The notes under the pieces: generated by a model | Databases searched by the model: none | Told to the model about the DNA's origin: nothing | What the model saw: the letters and a program-made list of their open reading frames with translations, nothing else | Made by a program: the position numbers and the translations under genes | Shown: positions 40,184 through 50,765 of the stretch, in pieces | How the letters are laid out: each line of letters starts with the position of its first letter | How positions within the stretch are numbered: position 1 is the stretch's first letter | NCBI GenBank assembly: GCA_024426085.1 | Contig: CP087971.1 | Coordinates: 250,812-314,811, forward strand | Reading direction: 5' to 3' | Source of the DNA: Rhizobium sp. RCAM05350 | GTDB lineage: Bacteria; Pseudomonadota; Alphaproteobacteria; Rhizobiales; Rhizobiaceae | Length of the DNA: 64,000 nucleotides

Positions 40184-41138
40184 GCGCCGTAGATGCGCTC
40201 CTCGAGCGGCGTTTCGGCGATTGCGGTCTGGATGCCGGTGATGAGCGCCTTTTCGGCGCGATTGACGATCTTTTCCGGGTTGACCAGCAGGAAGACATCG
40301 ATTGCGGGTGGCGTCTCGTAGGGCGGCAGCCGCCATAGCACTCCGTCCGCGACGTCATGCCGTGCGACATGGAGTGGCAACGGCCCGATCCCCAGCCCCG
40401 CCACGATCATGCGGCGAACCTCCTCGAGGCTTGACGACACACCAACCACGTTGGTGGCGAGCTTCGCCTCGCTGCGCAGAAGTGCCACGGGGCGCAGAAC
40501 ATCGGCGATATTGTCGGTGTGGAACGAGACCGAAGGTTCGCCTTTCAGATCGGCAAGCTTCAAGTCCTTTTGCCCGAAGAAGCGGTGGTCAGGGCCGCAG
40601 AAGAAGCCGAAGAATTCCCGGTAGACCATGGTGTAGTCGAGAGCGGCATCACGGTTGCTGACAAGGCATAGCCCCAGGGACGCGCGTTTTTCCCGGACCT
40701 GCCGGGTTACGTCGCCGCTGGTTGCGACTGTGATGGTAAGGGTTGCGCGCGGGTGGCTGCGATGAAAGGCAGTCAGCGCCTTGTCGAAGATCGGCGAGAC
40801 AACATGGCTGGCGACCGCGATCGTGACATGGCCGGTAACGTCGTCGCCGACGCCGCGCACCAGCTGCGGAAGTTGTGAAATGGTGCCGAAGACCTCGATG
40901 CTCTGCTCATAGAGTAGCTGGCCGACATCGGTCAGTTCAAAGCGCGTGGCGTCACGCTCGACCAGGCGCCGGCCAACCCGATCTTCCAGCCGGCGAAGCG
41001 CTTGCTGACACTCGGCTGTTTGAGATTGAGCTGCTCGGCGGCACGGGTGATGCTCTTGACCTCGGCGATAACCACGAAGGTTCGCAGGAGATTCCAGTCC
41101 AGTTCCCAGACCAGCCTTTCGGATCGTGATGGCATCAT
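40180..41138 (-). CDS. LysR-family transcriptional regulator
   Basis: About 318 residues: N-terminal winged HTH (DWNLLRTFVVIAEVKSITRAAEQLNLKQPSVS, then QALRRLEDRVGRRLVERDA) and a periplasmic-binding-like effector domain. A frame break near 41000 lies within the HTH. It is divergent from the polar amino-acid ABC operon at 41276-44225 and is probably its activator, with a T-N11-A type site in between. Confidence 0.88.
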
Positions 41139-41164
41139 TCCTGAAATCTATGCCTTCTATTTCC

Positions 41165-41185
41165 ATTATCTATTTGCGCAATAAT
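41165..41185. promoter_or_regulatory. LysR-type T-N11-A site
   Basis: ATTAT-N11-ATAAT inverted repeat in the gap between the divergent LysR gene and the amino-acid binding-protein gene. This is the classic LysR recognition geometry. Confidence 0.6.
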
Positions 41186-41275
41186 AGCTCAAAGGCAATC
41201 ATCAAATTCGGAAGGCGCGTTCACGCGTAACCAAAGCGACAGAGAATGCGCTTTCATCCAGAGGAAAACAGGAAC

Positions 41276-42057
41276 ATGAAGACTCTCATTTCAGGCCTTG
41301 TGGCCGCTACCATGGCCCTTGCTGCCAGCTTTACCGCTTTTCGGCGAGCGCCGAAGATCTCGAGGCGATCAAGTCCTCCGGTGAAATCCGCATCGCCATG
41401 TCCGGTCAGTACCCGCCTTTCAATTTTGTCAACGAGAAGAATGAAGTCGTCGGCTTCGATGCCTCGATCGGCACTGCGATCGCCGAACGCGTCGGCGTCA
41501 AGGGTACGCTCGTTACGACAGCTTGGGATGGCATCATCGCTGGCCTGCTCGCCAATAAGTTCGACACTGTCGTTGGCTCGATGACCATCACGCCGGAACG
41601 CGAGAAGGTCGTCGATTTCGTCGGCCCCTACTACCACGCCGGCCGCGCGGTGTTCGTCAACGAAGCCTCGGCAGTGCAGAAGCTGGACGAGCTGAAGGGC
41701 AAGACGCTTGGCGTCACGCTTGGCGAAACGCATGAGAAATGGGCACGCGAACAGGGCGGCTGGGACGTTCGCACCTACAAGGGCCTGCCCGAGCTGCTGC
41801 TCGAACTCAAGGCCGGCCGCGTTGACGCCATCGTCGTCGACAATATTCCGGTCATGGTTGCCGTCAAGGAAACCGGCGAAAAGGTCCGCCGTCTTGAAAC
41901 GCCCGATATCGAAGGCGGCAGCGTCGCCATAGGCATCGCCATCCGCAAGAACAATCCGGAGCTGAAGGCTGCGATGCAGAAGGCTCTCGACGGGATGATG
42001 GCTGATGGATCTTACGAGAAGATCGCCATGGAATGGGTCGGCAGCGACATCCGCTGA
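41276..42057 (+). CDS. Polar amino-acid ABC transporter, solute-binding protein
   Basis: About 260 residues with signal peptide (MKTLISGLVAATMALAASFTA, then a frame break near 41338, then SASAED). Mature text is SBP_bac_3: SGEIRIAMSGQYPPFNFVN, NEVVGFDASIGTAIAERVG, MTITPEREKVVDFVGPYY. ATG 41276 has a GGAA ribosome region. First gene of an ABC importer operon (binding protein, two permeases, ATPase). The amino-acid ligand is not deducible. Confidence 0.9.
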
Positions 42058-42138
42058 TTGATCGATAGCCAAGAGCATTTGGCCGGCTGAGATAAGCCGG
42101 CCAAATGCCGTTCGCAGGCCTCTCCCGGAGTTTTTCCC

Positions 42139-42787
42139 ATGGATTTCCCGCTGATGCTGCGCGTCTTCCCGTTTTTCGTGGAAGCCGCTTGGGTCACCGT
42201 GCAGATATCGGTGCTATCGTTGCTGCTTGGCCTTGTGGTCGCGGCCGTTATCGCCTCGGCGAAGATGTCGGGCTCGCCTGTCTTGAGGGCATTTGGAAGT
42301 TTCTATGTCAGCGTGTTTCGCGGCACGCCGTGCCTGATCCAGCTGTTCGTTCTTTATTTCGGTGGTCCACAGGTCGGCATCAACCTTGAACCATTTGCCG
42401 CCGGTATCATCGGGCTCGGTCTGAACATCGGCGCCTACATGGCCGAGATCCATTCGCGGTGGCATTCTCGGTGTCGATCGAGGGCAGGTAGAAGCTGCGC
42501 GCACCATCGGCTTCAGCCAGCTGCAGACGCTGCGTCTCGTCGTCCTGCCACAGGCGGCGCGCCTGATGATCCGCCCGCTCGGCGTCAACGCCGTCGGCCT
42601 GATCAAGGGATCGGCGCTGGTCTCGACGATCTCGGTCGTCGAACTCACCTATACGGCGCAACGTTTCATCGGCTCCACCTACAAGCCGTTCGAGATATTC
42701 GGCATTGCCGCCCTGCTCTACATGATCATCGTTTATGCGGTGTCACGCGCGGTCGATGTTCTCGACCGCCGCTACGCAATCAACTGA
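42139..42787 (+). CDS. Polar amino-acid ABC transporter permease (HisM/HisQ family) 1
   Basis: About 216 residues with five membrane spans, SVFRGTPCLIQLFVLYFGG, and the permease loop VEAARTIGFSQLQTLRLVVLPQAARLMI. A frame break near 42455 interrupts the HisM-like Met-Ala-Glu-Ser-Ile-Arg-Gly segment. One of a heterodimeric pair with the next gene, 13 bp downstream. Confidence 0.9.
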
Positions 42788-42800
42788 GGGAGGGCGCAAC

Positions 42801-43463
42801 ATGCAAGGTCTCGATTTCAGCGTTGTTACGCCCTATACCGACATCCTGCTCATGGGGGTGTGGTGGACGGTGGTACTGACCGTCACTGGAGCAATCATCA
42901 GCTTCTTCTTCGGCATCTTCTTTGCCGTCGCCGTGCTCTATGCGCCGAAGGTGATTGCCTATCCGATCCGCTTCTTCATGTGGCTGTTCATGGGAACGCC
43001 GCTGCTTTTGCAGCTATTCCTGATCTATTTCGGCCTTTCCCAGATTGGCATCAATGTCCCGGCGCTAGCGGCGGGTATCATCAGGTCTCCGGACTCCATT
43101 TCGCCGTTTACAACGCCGATGTCATGCGCGCCAGTATCGTCTCGGTCGATGTCGGACAGACGGAAGGTGCGCGCAGTATCGGTTTCGGCCGGTTCCAGAC
43201 GCTGCGCTACGTTGTCATTCCGCAGGCGGTGCACAACACCCTGCCCGCGATCGGCAATAACCTGATCGTGCTGTTGAAGGAATCGTCGCTGGTTTCGATC
43301 ATCGGCATTGCCGAGCTCGTGCATTCAGGCCCAGCTGGCAATCAGCGAAACGTTCCGGCCATTCGAATTCTACATCACGGTAGCAGCACTCTATTACATA
43401 CTCAATCTCGTCCTTGAATCCGGTTTGCGGCAGGTCGAAAAGCAAGTGGAGGTATCCCGATGA
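42801..43463 (+). CDS. Polar amino-acid ABC transporter permease 2
   Basis: About 220 residues; ATG 42801 with a GGGAGGG ribosome site. Contains WLFMGTPLLLQLFLIYFGL and the loop EGARSIGFGRFQTLRYVVIPQAVHNTLPAI. Frame breaks near 43085 and 43325. The stop overlaps the ATPase start (ATGA). Partner of the preceding permease. Confidence 0.9.
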
Positions 43464-44225
43464 CCGTCCAGCGGCCCATGGTCGAGGTAAAGGGCGCCCG
43501 CAAGGCCTATGGCGCCCTGGAGGTCCTCAAGGGGATCGATCTTTCCGTCACGCGCGGCCAGATCGTCGCCATTATCGGCCCGAGCGGTTCGGGCAAAAGC
43601 ACGCTTCTGCGCTCGATCAACCATCTCAGAAACGCTGAACGGCGGCGAGATATGGCTCGACGGCGTGCAGGTCAATCAGCCGCTGCGCGGCTCGGCATTT
43701 GAGCGTCATATCAACGCGGTGCGCCAGCAGATGGGCATGGTGTTCCAGCACTTCAATCTGTTCCCGCATCTGACGGTGCTGGAAAACATCACCATGGGTC
43801 CGGTCATTCTCAAGGGGATGGCCAAGAAAGCCGCCCGTGAGCTTGCCATCGAGCTGTTGTCGAAGGTCGGGCTGGCGGAGAAGGTCGATGCCTATCCGTC
43901 GCGGTTGTCCGGTGGGCAGAAACAGCGCGTTGCCATCGCCCGAGCGCTCGCCATGCAGCCGAAAGTGATGCTGTTCGACGAGGCGACCTCGGCGCTCGAC
44001 CCCGAGCTGGTCGACGAAGTCAACGCCGTGATGAAACAGCTTGCTGCCGAGCATATGACCATGCTGATCGTCACCCACGAGATGCGCTTTGCCGGCGAGG
44101 TCGCCGACCGGGTTCTGTTCATGGACGGCGGTGTTGTCGTCGAGGAAGGGCCGCCAAGCGAAATCTTCCGTGCCCCGACGCAGGAACGCACCCGGTCCTT
44201 CCTGAAGAAATATCTTGCTGCTTGA
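43460..44225 (+). CDS. Polar amino-acid ABC transporter ATP-binding protein
   Basis: About 254 residues of GlnQ/HisP type: Walker [20 protein letters not shown], signature [17 protein letters not shown], Walker [17 protein letters not shown]-loop [11 protein letters not shown]. One inserted base near 43630 breaks the frame between INHL and ETLNGGEIW. Last gene of the operon, followed by a strong terminator. Confidence 0.92.
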
Positions 44226-44231
44226 ATGATA

Positions 44232-44264
44232 CGTCATGCCGGAAATTGACTTTCCGGCATGACG
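44232..44264 (+). terminator. Strong hairpin after the amino-acid ABC operon
   Basis: Perfect 14-bp stem (CGTCATGCCGGAAA and its complement) with the 5-base loop TTGAC, 6 bp after the stop codon. It is followed by only a short T run (TTTAACG), but the position and stem strength fit a terminator. Confidence 0.75.
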
Positions 44265-44269
44265 TTTAA

Positions 44270-44630
44270 CGCCGAAGCGGGAATGCTGCGCCAGCAATTC
44301 GTGCGCCGCCATTGTTGCAGCCAGAACGCCCGCGCTCCGCTGCCCTATCGTCTCTGGTGGCCATCTCGTAAACATAGCCGATATTGTCGATGTGGCCTGA
44401 AACTCTCCCCGAGACCATTTACCCCCTAAAGCCTTAAAAACGCGGCGTCGAAGCCGGCTTGTCATGCTGCATGCAAGACAGCAGGACTACGCCCCTGCCT
44501 GCTGGCACTTGGAGATGGATTTCCATCTATCGCGGCACACTGGATGGTGTACCGGGAGCGCTTTCCTCCAAGGTACATGGACGTCTCGCCTGATATCGCT
44601 CATGCCCAAGAGCTTCTTTCAAAGGTGTAT
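44270..44630. other. Gap between the amino-acid importer and the SorC regulator
   Basis: About 360 bp without a gene I can name. A minus-strand frame (about 44280-44400) reads plausibly as a protein end (AGVLAATMAAHELLAQHS) and may be a remnant, but it is too short to assign. The upstream region of the SorC gene begins at the right end. Confidence 0.3.
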
Positions 44631-44673
44631 TTGACTTTTGTCAACAGTGATGACTATTGTCTAATTCGACAAT
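44631..44673. promoter_or_regulatory. Two inverted repeats before the SorC gene (candidate autoregulatory sites)
   Basis: TTGAC-TTTT-GTCAA at 44631-44644 and ATTGTC-N6-GACAAT at 44656-44673 lie within 60 bp of the SorC start. The TTGAC/GTCAA core is also the centre of the perfect palindrome at 52313-52339 between the sugar importer and mtnK. Confidence 0.5.
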
Positions 44674-44686
44674 TGAAGGAGAAATG

Positions 44687-45654
44687 ATGCCCATCCGGTC
44701 CACAGATCAGATCCTGCATAAGGCGGCGTGGCTCTATTATACCCATGGCCTTCGACAGGATGAAGTGGCTCAGCGGCTCAATATTTCCCGCGTCCGTCGC
44801 CACCTATCTGCGGCGCGCACGCGAAACCGGCATCGTCAATATCGCCACGTCGACACAGCTGTTTGCCGACGACATTTTGGCGCGCCAGTTGGAGGATGCC
44901 TTGGGCCTCACCTCGGTGTGGATCGTGCCGGAAGACCGGCAGGCCATGGACCCAACCGCGGAAATGCCTGTGGTCGCCGCTGCTGTGTTCCTGGAACTGA
45001 TCAACAAGGGCGATCGTGTCGGAGTTGCCTGGGGCCGCACGGTTTATCATCTGGCCGATGTCATGCCCTATGCCGACCTGCAGGGCGTCACCGTCGTCCA
45101 GCTGTGTGGAAATCTTGGAGCGCCCTATTCCTACCGGCCCGACCAATGCACGACGGAAATAGCGCGGCGGCTCAATGCCGAAGGCATCAATGTTTATGCG
45201 CCTTTGGTTCTGAGTTCTGAACAACTGGCTGAGGCACTGCGGGCCGAGCCGGTGATCCACGAGCAGATGGCGACCATTTCCGACTGTCAGCTCGCGCTCT
45301 ATTCCGTCGGTGGCATCGAGGATGACAGCCATCTGGTGAAATGTGGTGCCTTGACGCCCGAAGAAATGCACGCTGGGGGAAACGGGCGCTGCCGGGGTCA
45401 TTGCCGGTCAGATCATCGACCGTGATGGGCAATGGCTGGACTGCGCCCATAACCGCCGCTGCATTTCCGCCGATCTCGATTCCATTCGTGCGATCGGCAA
45501 GCGCATGATGGTGGTACAGGAGGACGGCAAATTCGAACCTCTTGTGGCCGCGATCAAGGGCGGCTTTGCCTCGCATCTGGTGGTGACCACCTCCATGGCC
45601 CGGCGGCTTCTGGAGCGCTGGAGCACCGAGGCCCGCAGCCGCACCGCGTCATAG
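44687..45654 (+). CDS. SorC/DeoR-type sugar-binding transcriptional regulator
   Basis: About 322 residues: N-terminal HTH (LHKAAWLYYTHGLRQDEVAQRLNIS, then SVATYLRRARETGIV) and a phosphosugar-binding domain (VGVAWGRTVYHLADVM; VTVVQLCGNLGAP; GGFASHLVVTTSMARRLLE). Frame breaks near 44795 and 45378. Of the two adjacent ATGs I take 44687, five bases after AAGGAG. It precedes the aldolase/dehydrogenase gene by 69 bp on the same strand. The ligand is expected to be a sugar phosphate of this cluster. Confidence 0.88.
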
Positions 45655-45723
45655 GCACCCCAACCTATCTGATCCACCCGGCGAGGACCGGGTCTGAAAA
45701 CCTGTCCGAGGGAGGAGCAAACT

Positions 45724-47777
45724 GTGAAAAATCTCTGGAGCGATATAGACGCCGAAGCCATGGTCACCACCTATGCCGCAAAGGGTGTCAATCGCGATCT
45801 GGCATTGCGCACCTATACGACCCGGCTGCTCGGCGGCGATCCACGGCTGGTTCTGCATGGTGGCGGCAATACCTCGGTCAAGACCAAAGTCAGCGATCTC
45901 GTCGGTGACGAATGGGATGTCCTCTGCGTCAAGGGCAGTGGCTGGGATATGGGGATCATCGAGCCGGCGGGGCTTCCTGCCGTCAAGATCGCGCCATTGT
46001 TGAAAGCGCCAAGCTGACCAAACTTTCCGATGAGGACATGGTGACGCTACAGCGTGCCAATCTCATAGACCCAGCCTCGCCCAACCCGTCTGTCGAAGCG
46101 CTGCTGCACGCCTTCATTCCGCACAAGTTCGTCGACCACACCCATTCGACCGGTGTTCTGGCGATTGCCGATCTCGAGGGCAGCATGGAGGTCAGCGCCA
46201 GGGTGTTTGGGCCGAAGATGGGGCTGGTGCCCTATGTGATGCCCGGGTTCGATCTCGCCAAATTGGCTGCCGAAGTCTTCGACGGGGATCCGACGGTGGA
46301 CGGCCTGATCCTCGACAAGCACGGTATCTTCACCTTCGGCGCGACCGCCAAGGAGGCCTATGACCGGATGATCCACTATGTGACGCTGGCCGAAGATTAC
46401 GTGGCAAAAAACGGCAGGAATCCGTTCACGCCGGCCGCCCTGCCCGCAAACCTCGCCAGGCCCAACGACATCGCAGCCATGCTGCGCGGCGCCGTCGCGG
46501 TCTCAAAGGGCGAAGGCCGGTACGATCGTATGATCGGCGAGTTCCGCACCTCGCCGGCAATCCTCGAATTCGTCAACGCCGTACAGGTCGAGGACATGGC
46601 CTCGCGTGGCGTCTCGACGCCGGATCTGTCGATCCGCATCAAGACCGGACCGATGGTGCTACCCGCACCTGATACCACTGACCTCGATGGATACAAGGCG
46701 GTCATCGCTGAGCGTGTCGCCAAGTTTGCGGAAAAACTACACCACTTACTTCACGCAGAATGACGGACGGGACGACGTCAAGCGCGTCATGCTGGACCCG
46801 ATGCCGCGTTTGACGCTGGTGCCGGGGCTGGGCATGTTCGGCCATGGCCGAACCCTGAAGGATGCCAGGATCGCCGCTGACGTCGGAGAAATGTGGATCG
46901 AGGCGGCCCGCGACGCCGAATCCATTGGCCGATTCCAGCCGGTCAGCAAACCCGACCTGTTTGATCTCGAATACTGGTCGCTGGAGCAGGCAAAGCTCGC
47001 CGGTGCCAAGGCCAAGCCGTTCACCGGTCAGGTCGCGGTCGTCACAGGTGGCGCGGGTGCGATCGGGGCGGCCACGGCCAAAGCCTTCGCCCGTGAAGGT
47101 GCCCATGTCGTGGTGCTCGATCTCGACGGCGGGAGGGCGGCAGAGGTAGCGAAATCGATCGGCAACCAGTCCATCGGTCTTGCCTGTGACGTTACCGACG
47201 CAGCGTCCGTGCGCGCGGCGTTCGAAGCCGCCGTCACCACTTACGGCGGCGTCGATATCGTTGTCTCCAATGCCGGTGCTGCCTGGGAAAGCCCGATTGC
47301 CACCATGGACGATGCCCTGCTGCGCAAGAGCTTCGAGCTCAACTTCTTCTCGCACCAGAGCGTGGCGCAGAACGCGGTACGGATCATGAAGGAGCAAGCG
47401 ACGGGCGGCGTTCTGTTGTTCAATGCCAGCAAGCAGGCGGTCAATCCCGGCGCCAATTTCGGCGCCTATGGCTTGCCCAAGGCGGCAGCGCTGTTCCTAT
47501 CACGCCAATATGCCCTGGAGCACGGCAAGGACGGCATCCGCTCGAACGCTGTCAATGCCGACCGTATCCGCTCCGGTCTGCTCAATGACGAGATGATCGC
47601 CGCCCGTTCCGGCCGCGCGGATTGTCGGTCAAGGATTACATGGGCGGCAACTTGCTTGGCCTTGAGGTAACAGCCGACGACGTAGCCCAGGCCTTCGTGC
47701 ATCAGGCTTTGGCTGAGCGCACCACCGCCGATGTGACGACCGTCGATGGCGGGAATATTGCTGCGGCGATGCGGTAA
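45724..47777 (+). CDS. Bifunctional class II aldolase / short-chain dehydrogenase (RhaD-ADH type)
   Basis: About 684 residues. N-terminal class II aldolase domain (residues ~1-400): LVLHGGGNTSVKTKV, CVKGSGWDMGII, FVDHTHSTGVL with zinc-type histidines, ILDKHGIFTFG. C-terminal SDR (residues ~430-684): VVTGGAGAIGAATAKAFA for NAD(P), and YGLPK as the Tyr-x-x-x-Lys catalytic pair. Frame breaks near 46010, 46735 and 47620. Family members cleave ketose-1-phosphates such as rhamnulose-1-phosphate to dihydroxyacetone phosphate plus an aldehyde that the second domain oxidises or reduces. Here MtnK and MtnA in the same cluster would supply a 5-modified ribulose-1-phosphate. Confidence 0.85.
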
Positions 47778-47796
47778 GCCATGATCGCGGCCTCCT

Positions 47797-48216
47797 TCAG
47801 GCGAGGTCTGTCAACGCGAAATCATCGCCCTTGTATGCGAGGGCGATGTTCAGCGCCTTCGCGCAGGCATAGCTGAAACAGTCTCCGAAGTTGAGATCCG
47901 CCGGGTGTCCAGCCGCCTTGCCGTAGATCATGGCTGTCTCGATGGCTATCGAGCCGATTTCCAGCGTCACCGCAATCTCAGTAGCACCGATCGCTGACAG
48001 GAACTCAGTGACGGCGGCATTGGCTGCGGCAACGGTCTGCTTGCTTTTCGGCTTGTCTGGGAGCTGAAACTTCCTGGCGATGCCAAGCACAGCTTCGAAA
48101 CGGACGACCGGCGAGACCACGAATGCGCCATCGGCGGTTTCCAGCCGCTTGACGATCTCCTCCCAGCCCGGTTCACGGGCAATGATCGCCACGATGACGG
48201 ACGCATCGAGGAACAT
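47797..48216 (-). CDS. vapC: VapC-type toxin, PIN-domain ribonuclease
   Basis: Intact, 139 residues from ATG 48216. PIN-fold acidic residues are in place: MFLDASVIVAIIAREP (first Asp), RFEAVLGIA (Glu), and GDCFSYACAKALNIALAYKGDDFALTD (two Asp). VapC toxins cut specific tRNA or rRNA. The start codon overlaps the vapB stop by one base, so toxin and antitoxin are translationally coupled. A GTG at 48231 would extend it slightly. Confidence 0.9.
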   Translation of the reverse strand: MFLDASVIVAIIAREPGWEEIVKRLETADGAFVVSPVVRFEAVLGIARKFQLPDKPKSKQTVAAANAAVTEFLSAIGATEIAVTLEIGSIAIETAMIYGKAAGHPADLNFGDCFSYACAKALNIALAYKGDDFALTDLA

Positions 48217-48461
48217 CAGAGATTGTCCCACATCTCATCTGTAAATGTTTTCATATCGAAATTCGGATCGCTTGCACCCATTGCCCCGACCATAGCCTGG
48301 GCTTTGGCAATCCGGTCCCGCAATGGGCGTTGCTGCTGCACGCGATCAAGTTCACGCTGCAGTGCCTGTCGCACCGCTTCCGTCTTGCTCGGCGCTTTGA
48401 GAGCTTTCTGCAGCTGTACTGCAAGCGCATCGACGGTGTCATCATGAATGAAAAGAGCCAT
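48216..48461 (-). CDS. vapB: VapB-type antitoxin
   Basis: Intact, 81 residues from ATG 48461. N-terminal ribbon-helix-helix/Phd-like part (MALFIHDDTVDALAVQLQ; PSKTEAVRQALQREL, of the rhizobial VapB 'DUF' type) and a C-terminal toxin-binding tail ending DEMWDNL. It would neutralise VapC and repress the pair. The upstream 110 bp contain an AT-rich patch with ATATAC repeats suitable for a promoter and autoregulation. Confidence 0.85.
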   Translation of the reverse strand: MALFIHDDTVDALAVQLQKALKAPSKTEAVRQALQRELDRVQQQRPLRDRIAKAQAMVGAMGASDPNFDMKTFTDEMWDNL

Positions 48462-48589
48462 GAGTATATCCCTTCTGAATATACATATATCAAAGAGGGA
48501 TATCCTTCGCAATTAGGCTCCAGAGAGACCCGGTATCAAAACAAAAAGGCGGCCCGAAGGCCGCCCTGAGTTACCACTGGGGGTGTGGA

Positions 48590-49642
48590 TTACTTGGCGT
48601 TCGGGTTCGGCATCCATGCCGGCATGGCGACATCCGCATGGGCGAACTGCGGCAGCTTGGCGCCGAGCTCTTCCATGTTCTTGATGTCGTTGTCGTTGAG
48701 GTCCTTCTGGGTGATCAGCGTCGGCGGGACGATGACGCTACGGCCCGGGTCTTCGCCGGCCAGCATCATCGCCAGCGTGCGAACCGATACCTGGCCGACG
48801 ACGGCCGGGTTGGTGGCGGCTGTTGCAGCCCAGGCGCTGTCCGGTTCGCGCATTGCGGCGATATCGGAGGTCGAGATGTCGGCCGAGTAGATCTTGACGC
48901 TGGACGACATGCCGGCTTCGTCGACTGCAATCTTCACGCCCTTGGCGAATTCATCGTAAGGCGCGAACATGACGGTGATGTCCGGGTTGGCGGAAATGAC
49001 CGAGCGGGCTTGGTTTGCAACCGAGTTGGCGATCGGGTTGTCCATGGTGCCGAACATGGCGGCTTCATTGATGCCCGAATACTTCTTCTTGAATTCCTTC
49101 CAGGTCTCATCGTGGCGGTCGAGCGGCGCGATACCGGCGACATAGACATAGCCGGCTTTCCAGCTCTCGCCATTGTCCTTGACGGCCTGTTCCAGGGCCA
49201 GGCGGGCAAGGTCTCGGTCGGACTGTTCGACCTGCGGGATCTTGTCGTTCTCGACATTGACGTCGAAGGCGACGACCTTGATGCCGGCGTCCACAGCGCG
49301 CTGGGCCGCTTCCTTCATGGATTCGGTCAGACCGTGCTGGATGATGATGCCCTGAACGCCAAGTGCGATGGCCTGATCGACCATGTCGGCCTGCAGGGCT
49401 GCGTCTTGGCGGCTGTCGAGCACGCGCAGATCGACGCCGAGCGCCTTGGCCTGCGATTCCACGCCCGACAGATAGGACTGGAAGAAGTCGCCGGTCGACA
49501 GGTAGCGCACCAGCGCGATCTTGACGTCGCCGGGCTTGTCGAACGGTGCCGGCATGTCAGCGGCGAACGACACGCCTCCCAGCGTCGTTGCAGCCAGCAT
49601 CCCAAGCGTGAGCTTTGAAAAAGTTCTCCGCGTAAAAGTCAT
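48590..49642 (-). CDS. Sugar ABC transporter solute-binding protein (RbsB-like)
   Basis: Intact, 350 residues from ATG 49642 (GGAGGAGAC ribosome site). Signal peptide with twin arginine (TRRTFSKLTLGMLAATTLGG). Mature protein has the periplasmic binding protein type 1 pattern: VKIALVRYLSTGDFFQSYLSGVE, DMVDQAIALGVQGIIIQHG, and NPAVVGQVSVRTLAMMLAG. It binds a pentose-like compound. First of the importer genes by position at the far end, encoded after ATPase and permease on the minus strand. Confidence 0.9.
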   Translation of the reverse strand: MTFTRRTFSKLTLGMLAATTLGGVSFAADMPAPFDKPGDVKIALVRYLSTGDFFQSYLSGVESQAKALGVDLRVLDSRQDAALQADMVDQAIALGVQGIIIQHGLTESMKEAAQRAVDAGIKVVAFDVNVENDKIPQVEQSDRDLARLALEQAVKDNGESWKAGYVYVAGIAPLDRHDETWKEFKKKYSGINEAAMFGTMDNPIANSVANQARSVISANPDITVMFAPYDEFAKGVKIAVDEAGMSSSVKIYSADISTSDIAAMREPDSAWAATAATNPAVVGQVSVRTLAMMLAGEDPGRSVIVPPTLITQKDLNDNDIKNMEELGAKLPQFAHADVAMPAWMPNPNAK

Positions 49643-49705
49643 AAGGGTCTCCTCCACATTAGACTTGTTGTTTGATTTGCAGTCCCGCACGGAGCTTTGC
49701 GCTCC

Positions 49706-50764
49706 CTAGCGTTTGCCCCTCCTCGAGAGCGCAAAGGTGAACACCAGGGCAATGACCAGCACGAGGCCCTTGACGAAATCCTGGGTGTAATAGGGTGCGT
49801 TCATCATCGTCAGGCCCTGCAGCAGAACGCCGACGAACAGGGCGCCGATGGCGGTGCCGAAAGCATTTGGCTTGGCCGCACCAAGCACGGCAAAGCCGAT
49901 CAGGGCAGCGGCGACCGAATCCAACAGAAGGTTGTTGCCCGACGCGATATCGCCGCGCCCAAGACGAGCGGCCAGCAGAATGCCGCCGATCGAGGCGAAG
50001 ACGCCGGAGATGATATAGGCCCAGATCTTGTAGGCATTGACGGGTGCTCCCGCGAGCCCGGCCGCCCGCTCGTTCGAGCCGACCGCATACATCATCCGGC
50101 CAAAGCGGGTATATTCCAGGAAGAACCAGATGAGGATGGCGAGCACGATCAGCACAACCACCGAGACCGGTACCAGATTGGGCAGGACGAAGTCGAAGCG
50201 GTGACGGCCAAGCGCCAGGAAGGCGGGGCTGAAGGTGCCGGTGGCGGTCGAGCCGTCCGGCATGCTCATGCCGGTGGCAATCGAGCGGCCTTCGGTCGGG
50301 ATACGCTGCAGCCCGACGAGCAGGAACATCATTCCGAGCGTCGCCAGAAGGTCCGGCACCCGCATGTAGACGATCAGGAAGCCGTTGATCAGACCAACGA
50401 TGACACCGATGGCAAGGCAGACGAGCGCCGCCGTCAGCGCATCGCCACCCATCACCACCATCACATAGGACGACGCCATCATTGCCGTGGTGGCGACCGA
50501 TCCGATCGACAGGTCAAAGCCGCCGACCACCAAGGTCGTGGTAACCCCGAGCGCCAGGATGCCGGTGATCGATACGGACTGGAAGATGAAGACGGCGCTT
50601 TGCGGCGAGGCAAAACCGCTGGTCATGATGCAGAAATACACGATCATGCCGAAGAGCAGCGTGATGAAGCCGTATTTGATGGCGATCTCGCGCGGTGTCA
50701 GCGTTGCCGCCGCCGGTGCGGCCTTGTGGGTGGATGGACTGGCAGTCGTCTGTTCAATGCTCAT
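49706..50764 (-). CDS. Sugar ABC transporter permease (RbsC-like)
   Basis: Intact, about 352 residues from ATG 50764, one base after the ATPase stop. Eight to ten membrane spans with BPD_transp_2 features (TTLVVGGFDLSIGSVATTAMMASSY; GSNERAAGLAGAPVNAYKIWAYIISG; ARLGRGDIASGNNLLLDSVAAALIGF). Forms the channel of the ribose-type importer. A longer in-frame start at 50818 would overlap the ATPase gene and is less likely. Confidence 0.92.
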   Translation of the reverse strand: MSIEQTTASPSTHKAAPAAATLTPREIAIKYGFITLLFGMIVYFCIMTSGFASPQSAVFIFQSVSITGILALGVTTTLVVGGFDLSIGSVATTAMMASSYVMVVMGGDALTAALVCLAIGVIVGLINGFLIVYMRVPDLLATLGMMFLLVGLQRIPTEGRSIATGMSMPDGSTATGTFSPAFLALGRHRFDFVLPNLVPVSVVVLIVLAILIWFFLEYTRFGRMMYAVGSNERAAGLAGAPVNAYKIWAYIISGVFASIGGILLAARLGRGDIASGNNLLLDSVAAALIGFAVLGAAKPNAFGTAIGALFVGVLLQGLTMMNAPYYTQDFVKGLVLVIALVFTFALSRRGKR

Positions 50765-50765
50765 G

